Part shown: positions 49,850 to 58,507 of the stretch, piece after piece
Position numbering within the stretch: position 1 is the first letter of the stretch
How the letters are laid out: every line of letters starts with the position of its first letter
Assembly (NCBI RefSeq): GCF_000716605.1
Contig: NZ_JNXE01000038.1
Coordinates: 92,914 to 156,913 of the forward strand
Direction: 5' to 3'
DNA length: 64,000 bases
DNA from: Streptomyces sp. NRRL F-525
Lineage (GTDB): Bacteria; Actinomycetota; Actinomycetes; Streptomycetales; Streptomycetaceae
The notes under the pieces: generated by a model
Seen by the model: only the letters and a program-made list of their open reading frames with translations
Told to the model about the DNA's origin: nothing
Database searches by the model: none
Program-made: the position numbers and the translations under genes

Positions 49850-49877
49850 GGACTCTGGGCGACAACTCACCTCAACC
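49844..49877. terminator. hairpin between convergent genes
   Basis: GGTTGAGG (49844-49851) and CCTCAACC (49870-49877) form perfect arms with an 18-nt loop, overlapping the methyltransferase stop. Confidence 0.5.
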
Positions 49878-49903
49878 GAACGTGATTTCTACGGCCGTGG
49901 TTT

Positions 49904-51163
49904 CTACGACGGCGCACGCAGCGCGTCCACCGGCTCCATGCGGGCGGCCCGCAGCGACGGATACAGCCCCGCGAGGAGTCCGACGAGGGCACCGGCGAGC
50001 GGCGCACCCAGCGCGAGCCGGAGGTCGAGCACCGGCGTCCACTCCTTGAACACGGCGACGCAGACCACGACCGCGATGCCCAGGGCCGCGCCCACAACTC
50101 CCCCCAGCAGCCCGATGGTTGTCGACTCCAGTAGGAACTGTCCGGCCACCTGCCGCCGTGACGCGCCCAGGGACCGCCGTAGCCCGATCTCGCCGACCCG
50201 TTCCATCACCGTCACCAGGGTCACGTTGGCGATGCCGATCGCGCCGACCACGAGGGAGACGAGGCCGAGGACGAGGAAGAGGCTGTTGGCGTCGTTCTGG
50301 ACGCCGGCCCGGGCCTTGGAGAGGTCGGGCGGTGCCACGACGGCGAGCGAGTCCTGGTGCCCGGGCGCGAGCGCGATCGGCGCCTGCCGCGCGACCTGCT
50401 TCGCCGCCCCCAGCGCGGTGTCGACCAGCACGCGGGTGATGTTCCGCAGCCCGATCCGGTCGGCCGCGGTGGTGGGCGGCACCATCACGGCGGTGGACAG
50501 CCGCGCCTCGCGCCGGATCCCGCCGAGGATGCCGATGACGGTGTACGACTGCCCGCGGAAGAAGACCGCCGGCGCGTCCTCCACCCTTTTGATACCGAGG
50601 AGTTGGGCCGCCTGGTCGCCGAGTACGACGACGTGGTCGCGCCGGGCGATGTCCCCGGCGTCGTAGAACCGTCCCGCGGTCATCCGCCCGTGCACGGCCG
50701 CGGGCAGCCCCGCCGAGGCGGCGACCACGGCGAGGGTCTGGCCGGACAGATCGCCGGGCGCGGTCACGTCGTTGGCCCGCACCAGCACGCTGTCGGTCGC
50801 GTCCGAGTCGGCGAGCGCCGCCACCGACTCCACCCCCGCCAGCCGGGCCACGGCGTCGGTGCCCGACCAGGGCACCAACGGCCCGGCGTCCTCCGCACCG
50901 GGCAGCGGCTCCGGCACGGTCACGGTCACCGAGGTCGCGGTGAGCGCGTCGAAGCGGCCGACGATCTGGTTGCCCGCGGTGGACGCGACCCCGATGGTGA
51001 TGACGAGCGTGGTGATCCCGAGGACCGTGCCGAGCGTGGTCAGCGCGGACCGCACCGGCCGCGCGAGCACCCCGGCGAGCGCCTCCGTCCACAGATCCCG
51101 GGGATCCATCCAGGGCCGCTCCACCCGCGCGGCCGCCTCCATCTCCCTTTCTACGACGCTCAC
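49904..51163 (-). CDS. ABC transporter permease (MacB/FtsX type)
   Basis: 419 aa. One N-terminal helix (SALTTLGTVLGITTLVITIGVA), a large extracytoplasmic domain, and three C-terminal helices of the FtsX domain (LFLVLGLVSLVVGAIGIANVTLV, EIGLRRSLGASRRQVAGQFLLES). GTG start overlaps the ATPase stop (GTGA). With the ATPase and HlyD-like protein it forms a MacAB-like system that usually acts as a sensor or exporter. Confidence 0.88.
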   Translation of the reverse strand: MSVVEREMEAAARVERPWMDPRDLWTEALAGVLARPVRSALTTLGTVLGITTLVITIGVASTAGNQIVGRFDALTATSVTVTVPEPLPGAEDAGPLVPWSGTDAVARLAGVESVAALADSDATDSVLVRANDVTAPGDLSGQTLAVVAASAGLPAAVHGRMTAGRFYDAGDIARRDHVVVLGDQAAQLLGIKRVEDAPAVFFRGQSYTVIGILGGIRREARLSTAVMVPPTTAADRIGLRNITRVLVDTALGAAKQVARQAPIALAPGHQDSLAVVAPPDLSKARAGVQNDANSLFLVLGLVSLVVGAIGIANVTLVTVMERVGEIGLRRSLGASRRQVAGQFLLESTTIGLLGGVVGAALGIAVVVCVAVFKEWTPVLDLRLALGAPLAGALVGLLAGLYPSLRAARMEPVDALRAPS

Positions 51164-51888
51164 TTGACCTCCTCGGCCAGGCGCCCGTCGGTGATGCGGA
51201 CGCATCGCCCCGCCCGGCGGCTGACCGCCTCGTCGTGGGTGATGACGACCAGGGTCATGCCCTGGGCGCACAGGTCGTCGAAGAGTTCCAGCACGGAGAG
51301 GGTGTTCTCGGTGTCCAGGTTGCCGGTCGGCTCGTCGCAGAGCAGCAGCGCCGGATCGCTGAGCAACGCCCGTGCGATGGCGACCCGTTGACGCTCACCG
51401 CCGGACAGCCGGTCGGGGCGGAAACCCACCCGGTGCCCCAACCCCACCTGCTCCAGCGCCTGATGGGCCCGCGCGAGCCGCCCGCCCCGCCCGCGTTCGG
51501 GCCGCGGCCTGCGGTACGCCTCGGCCAGCATCACGTTCTCGTCGACCGTCCGGTACGGCAGCAGGTGGAAGGACTGGAACACGAACCCGATCCGGCTTCC
51601 CCGCAGGGAGGTTCGCTCCAAGTCGCCGAGCCCGGTGGTCTCCACCCCGTCCAGCAGATACGACCCCGCCGTGGGCCGGTCCAGCAGCCCGAGGGTGTTG
51701 AGCAGCGTCGACTTCCCCGAACCCGACGGCCCGACGATGGCCAGGTGTTCGCCGCGCCGTACGGTCAGGTGGACGTCGCGCAGGGCGTGCACGGGCGGGT
51801 CGGAGGGGAACGTCCGTTCCACACCGATGAGTTGGATGACGGCGTCGAGCGCGGTGCCGACCGCGGGACCGGCCGAGGTGTCGATCAC
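51160..51888 (-). CDS. ABC transporter ATP-binding protein (MacB/LolD type)
   Basis: 242 aa. Walker A GPSGSGKST, Q-loop VFQSFHLLPYRT, signature LSGGERQRVAIARAL, Walker B LLLCDEPTGNLD and the H-loop VITHDE are all intact. GTG start overlaps the adaptor gene stop. Partners with the permease at 49904. Confidence 0.92.
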   Translation of the reverse strand: MIDTSAGPAVGTALDAVIQLIGVERTFPSDPPVHALRDVHLTVRRGEHLAIVGPSGSGKSTLLNTLGLLDRPTAGSYLLDGVETTGLGDLERTSLRGSRIGFVFQSFHLLPYRTVDENVMLAEAYRRPRPERGRGGRLARAHQALEQVGLGHRVGFRPDRLSGGERQRVAIARALLSDPALLLCDEPTGNLDTENTLSVLELFDDLCAQGMTLVVITHDEAVSRRAGRCVRITDGRLAEEVK

Positions 51889-53342
51889 TCGCCCACCACC
51901 ACCTTCTCGCCCGCCTTCAACGCGCCCCCGTCCGGCTTGACTTCGACGATCCCGGCGGCGGAGAGCCCGACGGTGACCTGGACGTCGCTCACGACGTCGC
52001 CGCGCTGGACCTTGACCCGGGCCCGTCCGTCGGACGAGGTGTGGATCGCGGCCATCGGCACCGTGAGCACCTTGCCGTCCGAGGCGCCGACCTTGATGGT
52101 CACCTTCACGGCGGCCTCGGCCTCACCGGCGAGCGGACCGGGGTCCGGGACGGTGATCCGCACCTGGACGGCGGCGGTGGAGTCGGCGGCGGAGTTCGCG
52201 TCGTCGGTGGTGGAGGGGGCCGTAGCGGAGGTGTCCGCATCCGACGAGGAGTCGGAACCGTCCGCCACGACGTCCACCGTGCCCTGCGCCGACTTGCCGT
52301 CCGCCGTGGTGAGTTGGGCGGTCATGCCGTGGCGCAGGAGCTGGGCGTCGGTGCCGGGGACGGCCGCCTGCACCACCACGTCGGAGCTGGTGACCGTACC
52401 GATCTGCGCGGACGGGGTGTCGCCGGTCTTCACGGTCACCTTGTCCAGCCGCGCGGGCAGCTTGGGCAGGAAGACGACCTCGCCGGCCGGGACCTTCGTG
52501 CCGTAGGTGGCCTTGAAGCTGCTGAGCGCGCCGTTCGCCAGGTCCAGTGCCTTCTGGGCGGACTTGACCTGGATCTCGTGGACCTGCTTGTCCGTGCTGG
52601 ACTGGGGGTTGGGGCTGCTGGACGACCCGGTCTCACTCGAACTAGCCGTACCGGTAACGCTGTTGGTGGTGAGGAGCGTCTCCTGCGCGGCGGAGACGGC
52701 CTGTTCGAGCGAGCCGAGCTGCTGCTGATCGGCGGGGCTCGGCTCCTGGGCGTCGTACCCCTCGCTCTTGTACCAGTCGGAGACGGCGGTGGCGGTGCCC
52801 TGTCCGTACGTCCCGCCGGTGCCGCCGGGGTCGAACCCGAGCCGTTTCAGGGCTTTCTGAAGCTGTGTCACATCGTCGCCCGAAGTGCCGGGCCCCAGGG
52901 CGCGGTACATGGGTACGGAACCGCCGAGCGCGAACACCGGACGGCCGTTGACCGTCATCAGGACGTCGCCCTCCTTGATCTTCGTCCCGGCCACCGGCGC
53001 CTTGGTGACCCGCTGTTCGGCACCCTCGCCGTCCGCTCCGGCGGCCGCCCCGCTGCCGACCGGCCCGGCCAGCGACAGGGGCCGCGGTGACGCGAACTCG
53101 ACCGACCCGGTCGCCACCACGCTCGCGGTGAGCGACTGCCGTACGACCGAGACGGTCACCGGTCCGGCCTTCGGCGCCTGGTGCGAGGCGGCGGCGTCCG
53201 CGGGCGACTGCACCTGCGTACCGGCGAACCATCCGCCCGCCCCGACCAGCACGACCGCCGAGACGACGGCCCCAAGTCGCCTGCGCCCGCTGCCGAGTCG
53301 GCTGCTGACGCGGGTCGTGCCTGCTTCCTCCGGGTGGCTCAT
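51885..53342 (-). CDS. HlyD/MacA-like adaptor with peptidoglycan-binding domain
   Basis: 485 aa. One N-terminal helix (AVVSAVVLVGAGGWFAGT), then a biotinyl-lipoyl-like beta domain (VTKAPVAGTKIKEGDVLMTVNG) interrupted by a PG_binding_1 domain (GPGTSGDDVTQLQKALKRLGFDP). A Ser/Thr-rich hairpin and a C-terminal beta-barrel follow. ATG overlaps the upstream lipoprotein gene stop. Linking the permease to the wall is likely. Confidence 0.83.
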   Translation of the reverse strand: MSHPEEAGTTRVSSRLGSGRRRLGAVVSAVVLVGAGGWFAGTQVQSPADAAASHQAPKAGPVTVSVVRQSLTASVVATGSVEFASPRPLSLAGPVGSGAAAGADGEGAEQRVTKAPVAGTKIKEGDVLMTVNGRPVFALGGSVPMYRALGPGTSGDDVTQLQKALKRLGFDPGGTGGTYGQGTATAVSDWYKSEGYDAQEPSPADQQQLGSLEQAVSAAQETLLTTNSVTGTASSSETGSSSSPNPQSSTDKQVHEIQVKSAQKALDLANGALSSFKATYGTKVPAGEVVFLPKLPARLDKVTVKTGDTPSAQIGTVTSSDVVVQAAVPGTDAQLLRHGMTAQLTTADGKSAQGTVDVVADGSDSSSDADTSATAPSTTDDANSAADSTAAVQVRITVPDPGPLAGEAEAAVKVTIKVGASDGKVLTVPMAAIHTSSDGRARVKVQRGDVVSDVQVTVGLSAAGIVEVKPDGGALKAGEKVVVGE

Positions 53343-54286
53343 CCGTTCTCCCCGTAGTAGGGCTTGGCCTTCTCCTTGGGGAAGTAGGCGGCGCGGAACT
53401 TCTTGCCGCACTCCAGGTCCTTCATGGCGATGCCGATGTCCTTGTTGAGGAGGGGCAGCGCGGCGTCCTTGCTCAACGACATGAAGTTCTCCGGCAGTTG
53501 GCGGGAGATGTCGAGGCGGACCATGGAGACCATGCCGGTCGGCTGGGTGGTGCTGACCGAGATGCCCTGGCCGGTCAGGCAGGTCGCGAACTGCTGGGCG
53601 AGCTGGACGAGTTGGGCGTCACCGTTGAGCGCGAGGCCGTTGGCGTGGTTCTGGTCGTCGCGGGCCTTCTCCGCGTTCTTCTCGGCCGACGCGCTGAGCG
53701 CCGGTCCGTTCGCCGCGACCCGCCCCACCTCGGAGCATCCGGCGAGCTTCTCGTCCGCCTTGGTCTTGGCCGGGGGACCGGACAGCGCGACGTCGTACGC
53801 CTTCTTCTGCGCGTCGGTCAGACCGTCCTCGTCCTGGTCCTGGGGCGCGGTCCGCTTGGCCATCGCGGCCTTGCTGAACGGGACGTTGGCGTCGTTCGGG
53901 TAGACGGCACCTGCGTAGTACCCGAAGCCGTACTTCTGCCGGAACTGCTTCGCCCGCGCGTAGTCCTCCCCGTCGACCGCCGCGAACGTGTCGGCCGTGG
54001 TCGAGGACTCCACGTGCGGGGTGTAGGTGAAGCCCTGCTTCTTCATGCAGACCGCGATGGCGTTCTCCTGGATGTACTGCTTCTTCGTCGCGTCGTCCAC
54101 GCCGTCGGGGACGGTGAGCTGGGTCGCACCGTTGACGGTCGTCGTGGCCGCGCTCGAATCCGAACTCCCGCTGTCGGCCGCCGACTTGCTGTCGGAGCCG
54201 CCACCGCAGGCGGCGAGGAGGGGGACCAGGCCGAGGGCCAGGGCGGACATCCGTATTCTGGGCGTGCCGAATTTAGGCATGCTCAT
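53339..54286 (-). CDS. secreted lipoprotein of the ABC operon
   Basis: 315 aa. Signal peptide ending in lipobox LLAAC, followed by GGGSDSKSAADSGSSDSS. Soluble domain with IQENAIAVCMKKQGFTYTPH, CSEVGRVAANGP, ATCLTGQGIS and LECGKKFRAAYFP, giving several Cys that may form disulfides. ATG at 54286 has GAAGGAG 8 nt upstream. Overlaps the adaptor by ATGA. Function unknown; probably a periplasmic-side partner. Confidence 0.78.
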   Translation of the reverse strand: MSMPKFGTPRIRMSALALGLVPLLAACGGGSDSKSAADSGSSDSSAATTTVNGATQLTVPDGVDDATKKQYIQENAIAVCMKKQGFTYTPHVESSTTADTFAAVDGEDYARAKQFRQKYGFGYYAGAVYPNDANVPFSKAAMAKRTAPQDQDEDGLTDAQKKAYDVALSGPPAKTKADEKLAGCSEVGRVAANGPALSASAEKNAEKARDDQNHANGLALNGDAQLVQLAQQFATCLTGQGISVSTTQPTGMVSMVRLDISRQLPENFMSLSKDAALPLLNKDIGIAMKDLECGKKFRAAYFPKEKAKPYYGENG

Positions 54287-54357
54287 GCCATGCACTCCTT
54301 CAGGGTTGATCAAGGTGTGGGTACTGGGGTGTTGAACTCAGCCGGTGCTGTCCCGGC

Positions 54358-55251
54358 TCAGCCGCCGTTCCCCTTCGCGGTCTTCTCGGCCTTCACGGCG
54401 TCGAAGATCCGGGGATCGGTGGCGAGTTGGGTGAGTGGCCCGGTCCGCGGGGTGCCGCCGCCGCTCCGGCCGGCCGCGGCCTCGTCGAGCGAACCGGCGA
54501 TCACCTGCACCGTCCAGCCGCCCGCGGTCAGATAGGTGACGCCGACGGCCAGGGTTCTGTCGGCCACGTAGTAGAACAACAGGCTGCCGGAACCGTGCTC
54601 GGTCCGGGAGCACCGGGTGATCAGGCCGTTCCACGGGGAGGCGAGCACCCGGCCGTTGCTGTCCAGGCAGGCCCGGGACGGATGGGCGTACAACGGGTCC
54701 GTGGCGGTCCGGCCGACGCTCACATAGAGGTCGTTCACGCCGCCGTCGGCGGTGGTCATCCTGAAGTACCGTCCGGGCCGCAGGGGTTGGCGCGGCTGCT
54801 CGGCCGAGACGGTCGTGCCGGTGCCCTTCCCTGCGGAGAGGATCGACCGCACCAGCTCCAGTGACGGGGACCAGGCCGAGGGCTGGACGGCGGGGAGCGT
54901 CGGCGCGGGTTCCGGCCGGGGCGAGAGCAGCGCGTGCCCGCCGAGGGCCACAACTCCCGCCATGACGACGGCACTTACCGTCGCCCCGACCCGCCGGCGC
55001 CGACGGATCCGCACACCGCGCGCGACGGCGCCCGGCACCAGGTCGGGCATGGGCGGTTCGGCCCCGGAGCCCAGCCCGCCCAGGGCGTCCGCGAGCGCGG
55101 ACTCGTACACGTGCTGGCCGATCGGGCCCGTCCGGTCCATCTGTTCCGACCGCTCCGGCTGTCCCGACTGTTCCGACCGCTCCGGCTGTCCCGAACGGCC
55201 CGTCTGGTCCGTGAAGTTGTAGTTGTCACCGGCCTTTCCGTCCATGCTCAC
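54358..55251 (-). CDS. membrane protein downstream of ECF sigma, putative anti-sigma
   Basis: 297 aa. The cytoplasmic N-terminal part has Gly/Gln/Ser/Arg repeats (RSGQPERSEQSGQPERSEQ) and ESALADALGGL; one helix lies about VGATVSAVVMAGVVALGGHAL; an extracellular domain with LYVSVGRTATDPLYAHPSRAC follows. GTG overlaps the sigma stop. Topology and position fit an anti-sigma factor, but no ZAS motif is seen. Inference. Confidence 0.65.
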   Translation of the reverse strand: MSMDGKAGDNYNFTDQTGRSGQPERSEQSGQPERSEQMDRTGPIGQHVYESALADALGGLGSGAEPPMPDLVPGAVARGVRIRRRRRVGATVSAVVMAGVVALGGHALLSPRPEPAPTLPAVQPSAWSPSLELVRSILSAGKGTGTTVSAEQPRQPLRPGRYFRMTTADGGVNDLYVSVGRTATDPLYAHPSRACLDSNGRVLASPWNGLITRCSRTEHGSGSLLFYYVADRTLAVGVTYLTAGGWTVQVIAGSLDEAAAGRSGGGTPRTGPLTQLATDPRIFDAVKAEKTAKGNGG

Positions 55252-55847
55252 CACTCCGCCTGCAGATAGCCCGTTCCGGTCCCCGTGTTCCCCGGTCCGA
55301 AGTCCTTGCCGAGATCCTTGCCCGAGTCGGCGAGGATGCGCCGCAGGGTGCCGAGACCCCGGGAGGTCTGGCTCTTCACCGTGCCGACGCTGCACCCGAG
55401 CGCCGCCGCCGTGGCCTCCACGCTCTGGTCCTCCCAGAACCGCAGCACCAGCACCGCCCTTCCACGGGGCGGCAGTTGCCGTAGCGCGTCGAGCAGGGTC
55501 AGCCGGAGATCCGGATCCGAGACGGGAGCCATGACATCCTCCTCGTGCGCGCCCAGCCGCTCCCGCCAGCGCCGACGCCGGGTCTCGTCGATGAACGTCC
55601 GGTACAGCACCCGCCGCGCGTACCCGTCCGGCGACTCCAGCTGCCGTACCCGGCGCCACACCGCGTACAGCTTCGCCAGCGCCGTCTGCGTCAGGTCCTC
55701 CGCCAAGTGCCAGTCCCCGCACAGCAGATGAGCCGTACGCCGCAGATGCGCCTGCCGGCTGCGCGCGAAGTCGTCGAAGTCGAGCCCGACGTCGACGACG
55801 CCACCGGGATCAGCGGAGACGCCCTGTCCGGGGGACGTCCGGATCAC
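55248..55847 (-). CDS. ECF RNA polymerase sigma factor (SigE family)
   Basis: 199 aa. Region 2 reads RRTAHLLCGDWHLAEDLTQTALAKLYAVW; region 4 has LRQLPPRGRAVLVLRFWEDQSVEATAAALGCSVGTVKSQTSRGLGTLR. Matches the SigE-family ECFs of actinobacteria. GTG at 55847 after GGTGGAGGTGG is chosen; upstream open frame is Arg-rich noise. First gene of a six-gene run whose products are mostly at the cell surface, which suggests envelope stress control. Confidence 0.85.
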   Translation of the reverse strand: MIRTSPGQGVSADPGGVVDVGLDFDDFARSRQAHLRRTAHLLCGDWHLAEDLTQTALAKLYAVWRRVRQLESPDGYARRVLYRTFIDETRRRRWRERLGAHEEDVMAPVSDPDLRLTLLDALRQLPPRGRAVLVLRFWEDQSVEATAAALGCSVGTVKSQTSRGLGTLRRILADSGKDLGKDFGPGNTGTGTGYLQAEW

Positions 55848-56037
55848 AGGCCACCTCCACCCGGCACCGGCGCGGCGCACGGTGAGAAGTACTTCATGCC
55901 TGAGGAACGGGGCCACGGGCCAGTGAGGTTGTCACGTCCCGGGAAAATTCTTTGACGACAAGCACAGCGGCGACAGCGACAATGAACGACCGCGCGGAAT
56001 GGGCGGAACGGGCGGGACAGCGGCTCAACAGATCAGC

Positions 56038-56081
56038 AGCACAACGGGCCGACAGCACAACGGGCCGACAGGACAACGGGG
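56038..56081 (+). repeat. 16-bp tandem repeat (AGCACAACGGGCCGAC)
   Basis: Two exact 16-bp copies at 56038-56053 and 56054-56069, then a partial copy (ACAACGGGG). It lies in the probable leader of the PH-domain gene. Confidence 0.65.
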
Positions 56082-56089
56082 TGGCAGTG

Positions 56090-56632
56090 ATGGACAGTTC
56101 GCCGAGCGGGAGACCGCAGCCGGCCGAGGTGCGCATCCACATGGCGGTGTGGCAACGGACAACTCCCCTCCTGCCTCTGGCAGTTCTGACAACCGTCCTC
56201 TTCACCACAGCCGGGACCGAGTTCCCCCCGCCGGGCGGAGTGCCGGGCGTGGTGGCGTTCTGGGTCGCCGTGCTGGTGCTGGGCAACCTCCTCCCCGCCC
56301 GCTTCGGCATCACCCTCACCCCGTCCGCGGCCGTGGTCCACAACGTGCGCCGCCGAACCATCCCCTGGTCCGACATCCAGGCCGTCCAGCGTCAGTCGAC
56401 CATGGGCGTCAGGACGATCGTCCTCCACGAGGCGAACGGTCGCAGCACCGAACTCCGGGCGCCCACCACGGGATTCCTCTCCTGGGACCGCCACTTCGAG
56501 AAGAAGTTCCACACGATAGAAACCTGGTGGCAGACCCACCGAGGCCCCACCTGGACCCCGATCCCACCCCCACCGGCCTGGTGGAACACCCCGCAGCCCC
56601 CGGACCGGGACCCGCTCGCCCCACCCAAGTAG
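56090..56632 (+). CDS. PH domain-like membrane protein
   Basis: 180 aa from the ATG at 56090. Two helices lie about PLLPLAVLTTVLFTTAG and VVAFWVAVLVLGNLL, then FGITLTPSAAVVHNVRRRTIPWSDIQAV, which is the bacterial PH-like (DUF2581-type) domain, and a Pro-rich tail. The frame is open upstream to a TTG at 55952, but that part is tandem-repeat noise. A neighbour at 56657 has the same architecture. Confidence 0.65.
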   Translation: MDSSPSGRPQPAEVRIHMAVWQRTTPLLPLAVLTTVLFTTAGTEFPPPGGVPGVVAFWVAVLVLGNLLPARFGITLTPSAAVVHNVRRRTIPWSDIQAVQRQSTMGVRTIVLHEANGRSTELRAPTTGFLSWDRHFEKKFHTIETWWQTHRGPTWTPIPPPPAWWNTPQPPDRDPLAPPK

Positions 56633-56656
56633 CCCAGCCGCAGAACGAACAAGGCG

Positions 56657-57166
56657 ATGAGAACAGAGCGACGCCCCTGCCCCCGGTCGGGCATCATTCG
56701 TACCGTGGACGGTGTACGAGACGGTGTCATCGGTGTCTGGCGGGTCAGCCGGTCCGGGCGGCTCGGGGGGTATCTGCTGGCTGTCGGCCCGGCGTGCGGG
56801 GCGCTGTCCGCCTGGTGGGGTGCGCTTTCTCACCCGGACAGGGAGAACGTGGACTCCGCCGGCATAGCGACCGCCTTCGCGCTGGGTCTCGCGCTCTTCG
56901 CCTGGTGGGTGCTGCTGCGCGTACGCCTGGAACTCACGACGGACGTGATCGTCATGGTGAACCCCTGGGGCACCCAACGCCTGCCCTGGTCGCGGGTCAG
57001 CGCCGTGACCCACGGCAACTGGGGAGCCCAGTTCCACACGACGGACGGGTTCACGTACACGGCGTACGCCCTGAGCGACCTGGCAGCCGGAACTCGCCAG
57101 GACGACCGGTTCGCCGACGTGAAGCGCATGTCTGATATCCAACTCCGGCGCGGACAAGCGCAGTAG
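56657..57166 (+). CDS. PH domain-like membrane protein
   Basis: 169 aa. Two helices (GGYLLAVGPACGALSAWWGAL and IATAFALGLALFAWWVLL) then VRLELTTDVIVMVNPWGTQRLPWSRVSAVTHG, a bacterial PH-like domain. A GTG at 56705 is an alternative start nearer the conserved part. Only 24 nt separate it from the preceding similar protein, so they may be co-transcribed. Function unknown. Confidence 0.7.
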   Translation: MRTERRPCPRSGIIRTVDGVRDGVIGVWRVSRSGRLGGYLLAVGPACGALSAWWGALSHPDRENVDSAGIATAFALGLALFAWWVLLRVRLELTTDVIVMVNPWGTQRLPWSRVSAVTHGNWGAQFHTTDGFTYTAYALSDLAAGTRQDDRFADVKRMSDIQLRRGQAQ

Positions 57167-57198
57167 GCGTCCGAGGCGCCGATGCGGGAACCGGACGG

Positions 57199-57483
57199 TC
57201 AGCCGCTCTTCCCCTTCGACAACAGGTGAGGCGCGTAAGCCGCCACCGCGTCCAACAGCTCCCGCTTCGACGGATTCACCATCGCCCGCCCCGCCACGGT
57301 CACCGTCGGCACGGTCTCGTTCCCGTCCGCGACGGACCGGACGAACGCCGCCGCGTCGGGGTCCCGCCAGATGTTGACCTTGGTGAACCGGAGCCGGGTG
57401 AAGAGGAGCTGGGTGAGCAGCTTCATGCAGTACGTGCACATCGGCCGCCAGTAGACGACGACATCCCCGGGTTCCTCAGGCAC
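57199..57483 (-). CDS. glutaredoxin / mycoredoxin-like protein
   Basis: 94 aa thioredoxin-fold protein with CTYC (Cys16-Cys19 from the GTG start) and the conserved VPTVTVAG cis-Pro segment. Mycoredoxins reduce mycothiol mixed disulfides in actinobacteria. The GTG at 57483 has GGGGGAGAG upstream; an ATG at 57510 would overlap the LysR gene more. Both overlap its 3' end, suggesting coupling. Confidence 0.8.
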   Translation of the reverse strand: MPEEPGDVVVYWRPMCTYCMKLLTQLLFTRLRFTKVNIWRDPDAAAFVRSVADGNETVPTVTVAGRAMVNPSKRELLDAVAAYAPHLLSKGKSG

Positions 57484-58405
57484 GTCTCTCCCCCTCGTCT
57501 CGGCGCTCATCGTGCTCAGCACCCGCGGTATGCAGAAGCCGGTGCATGAAGTACGCGGACGCCGCCGGCAGCACGGGCGTACGCGGCGTGTAGACCGCCA
57601 ACTTCCGTACCGTACCGGGGTCGTTCAGCGGCCGTGTCACCAGCCGCCCGAATGCCATCAGCGGCAGCACCAGCCGAGGTACGGCACTGACACCGAGCCC
57701 CGCCGAGATCATCCCCGCCGCCGTCCCCACCTCCCGGGTCTCGATGACGTTCGTCGGCCGGACCCCCGCCTGCTCGAAGGACAGATCGGCGAGCCGCCGC
57801 ACACTGCTGGACGGTGTGAAGGCGACGAAGGGCTGCTGGGCCAGGTCGTTCCAGGTCACCGCCGCCCGCTCGGCGAGCGGATGACCGGTCGGGAGCACGG
57901 CCAACACCGGTTCCTCGCACAGGAGTTGCCCGCGCACCTGCGGATCCGCGTTCCCGCCTTCCGCGATCGCCAACTCCGCAGCCCCCGAACGCACGTACTC
58001 GATCACCTCCCGCGTGGTCCCGTCCAGGATCCGCAGCTGCATCCCGGGATGCTCGGCCAGCACGGCCCGGAAGACACCGGGCAGCATCCCCGCGGCCACC
58101 GAGGGCAGCGCGGCCACCGTCACCGTGGCCCGCTCCCCGGCCCGGATCGCCGCGAACCGTGCCATGCCCTGGTGATACGTCCGGAGGATGTCCCGGGCGA
58201 TACCGAGGAACTCGGTGCCCTCCGAGGTGAGCGCCAGCGACCGCGTGGTCCGCTCGAAGAGCTTCGCACCGACCGCGTGTTCGATCTGCTGGACGGTCCG
58301 GCTCAGCACCGGCTGGCTGAGGAGCACCTCCTCGGCGGCCCCGGTGAAGGACCCGGCTTCGGCGACGCTGAGGAACAGTTCCATCTGCCGCAGGGTGACG
58401 TCCAT
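57476..58405 (-). CDS. LysR family transcriptional regulator
   Basis: 309 aa, standard length. The N-terminal HTH reads QMELFLSVAEAGSFTGAAEEVLLSQPVLSRTVQQIE, followed by an LTTR substrate-binding domain (VTVAALPSVAAGMLPGVF, FVAFTPSSSVRRLAD). ATG at 58405. Divergent from the AtuA-type operon with a dyad between them, so it probably activates or represses that operon in response to a pathway metabolite. Confidence 0.88.
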   Translation of the reverse strand: MDVTLRQMELFLSVAEAGSFTGAAEEVLLSQPVLSRTVQQIEHAVGAKLFERTTRSLALTSEGTEFLGIARDILRTYHQGMARFAAIRAGERATVTVAALPSVAAGMLPGVFRAVLAEHPGMQLRILDGTTREVIEYVRSGAAELAIAEGGNADPQVRGQLLCEEPVLAVLPTGHPLAERAAVTWNDLAQQPFVAFTPSSSVRRLADLSFEQAGVRPTNVIETREVGTAAGMISAGLGVSAVPRLVLPLMAFGRLVTRPLNDPGTVRKLAVYTPRTPVLPAASAYFMHRLLHTAGAEHDERRDEGERRA

Positions 58406-58431
58406 GCCGTAGAAGTACCAGATCACCACAC

Positions 58432-58454
58432 ATTCATGCGCACACCACATGAAT
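58432..58454. promoter_or_regulatory. LysR-type binding dyad
   Basis: ATTCATG (58432-58438), 9 bp, CATGAAT (58448-58454): perfect inverted arms containing a T-N11-A core. It lies 27 nt upstream of the LysR start and 54 nt upstream of the divergent gene. Confidence 0.65.
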
Positions 58455-58507
58455 CAATACGCAATCGATCTTTGCCCCGGCCCACCCCACGGACCCACAG
58501 TGGTCCC

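Noticed and set aside
57512..58507. Long in-frame extension upstream of the AtuA-type gene
   Set aside because: Lies antisense to the LysR gene and encodes Arg/His/Gly-rich noise; the family fold begins after 58508.
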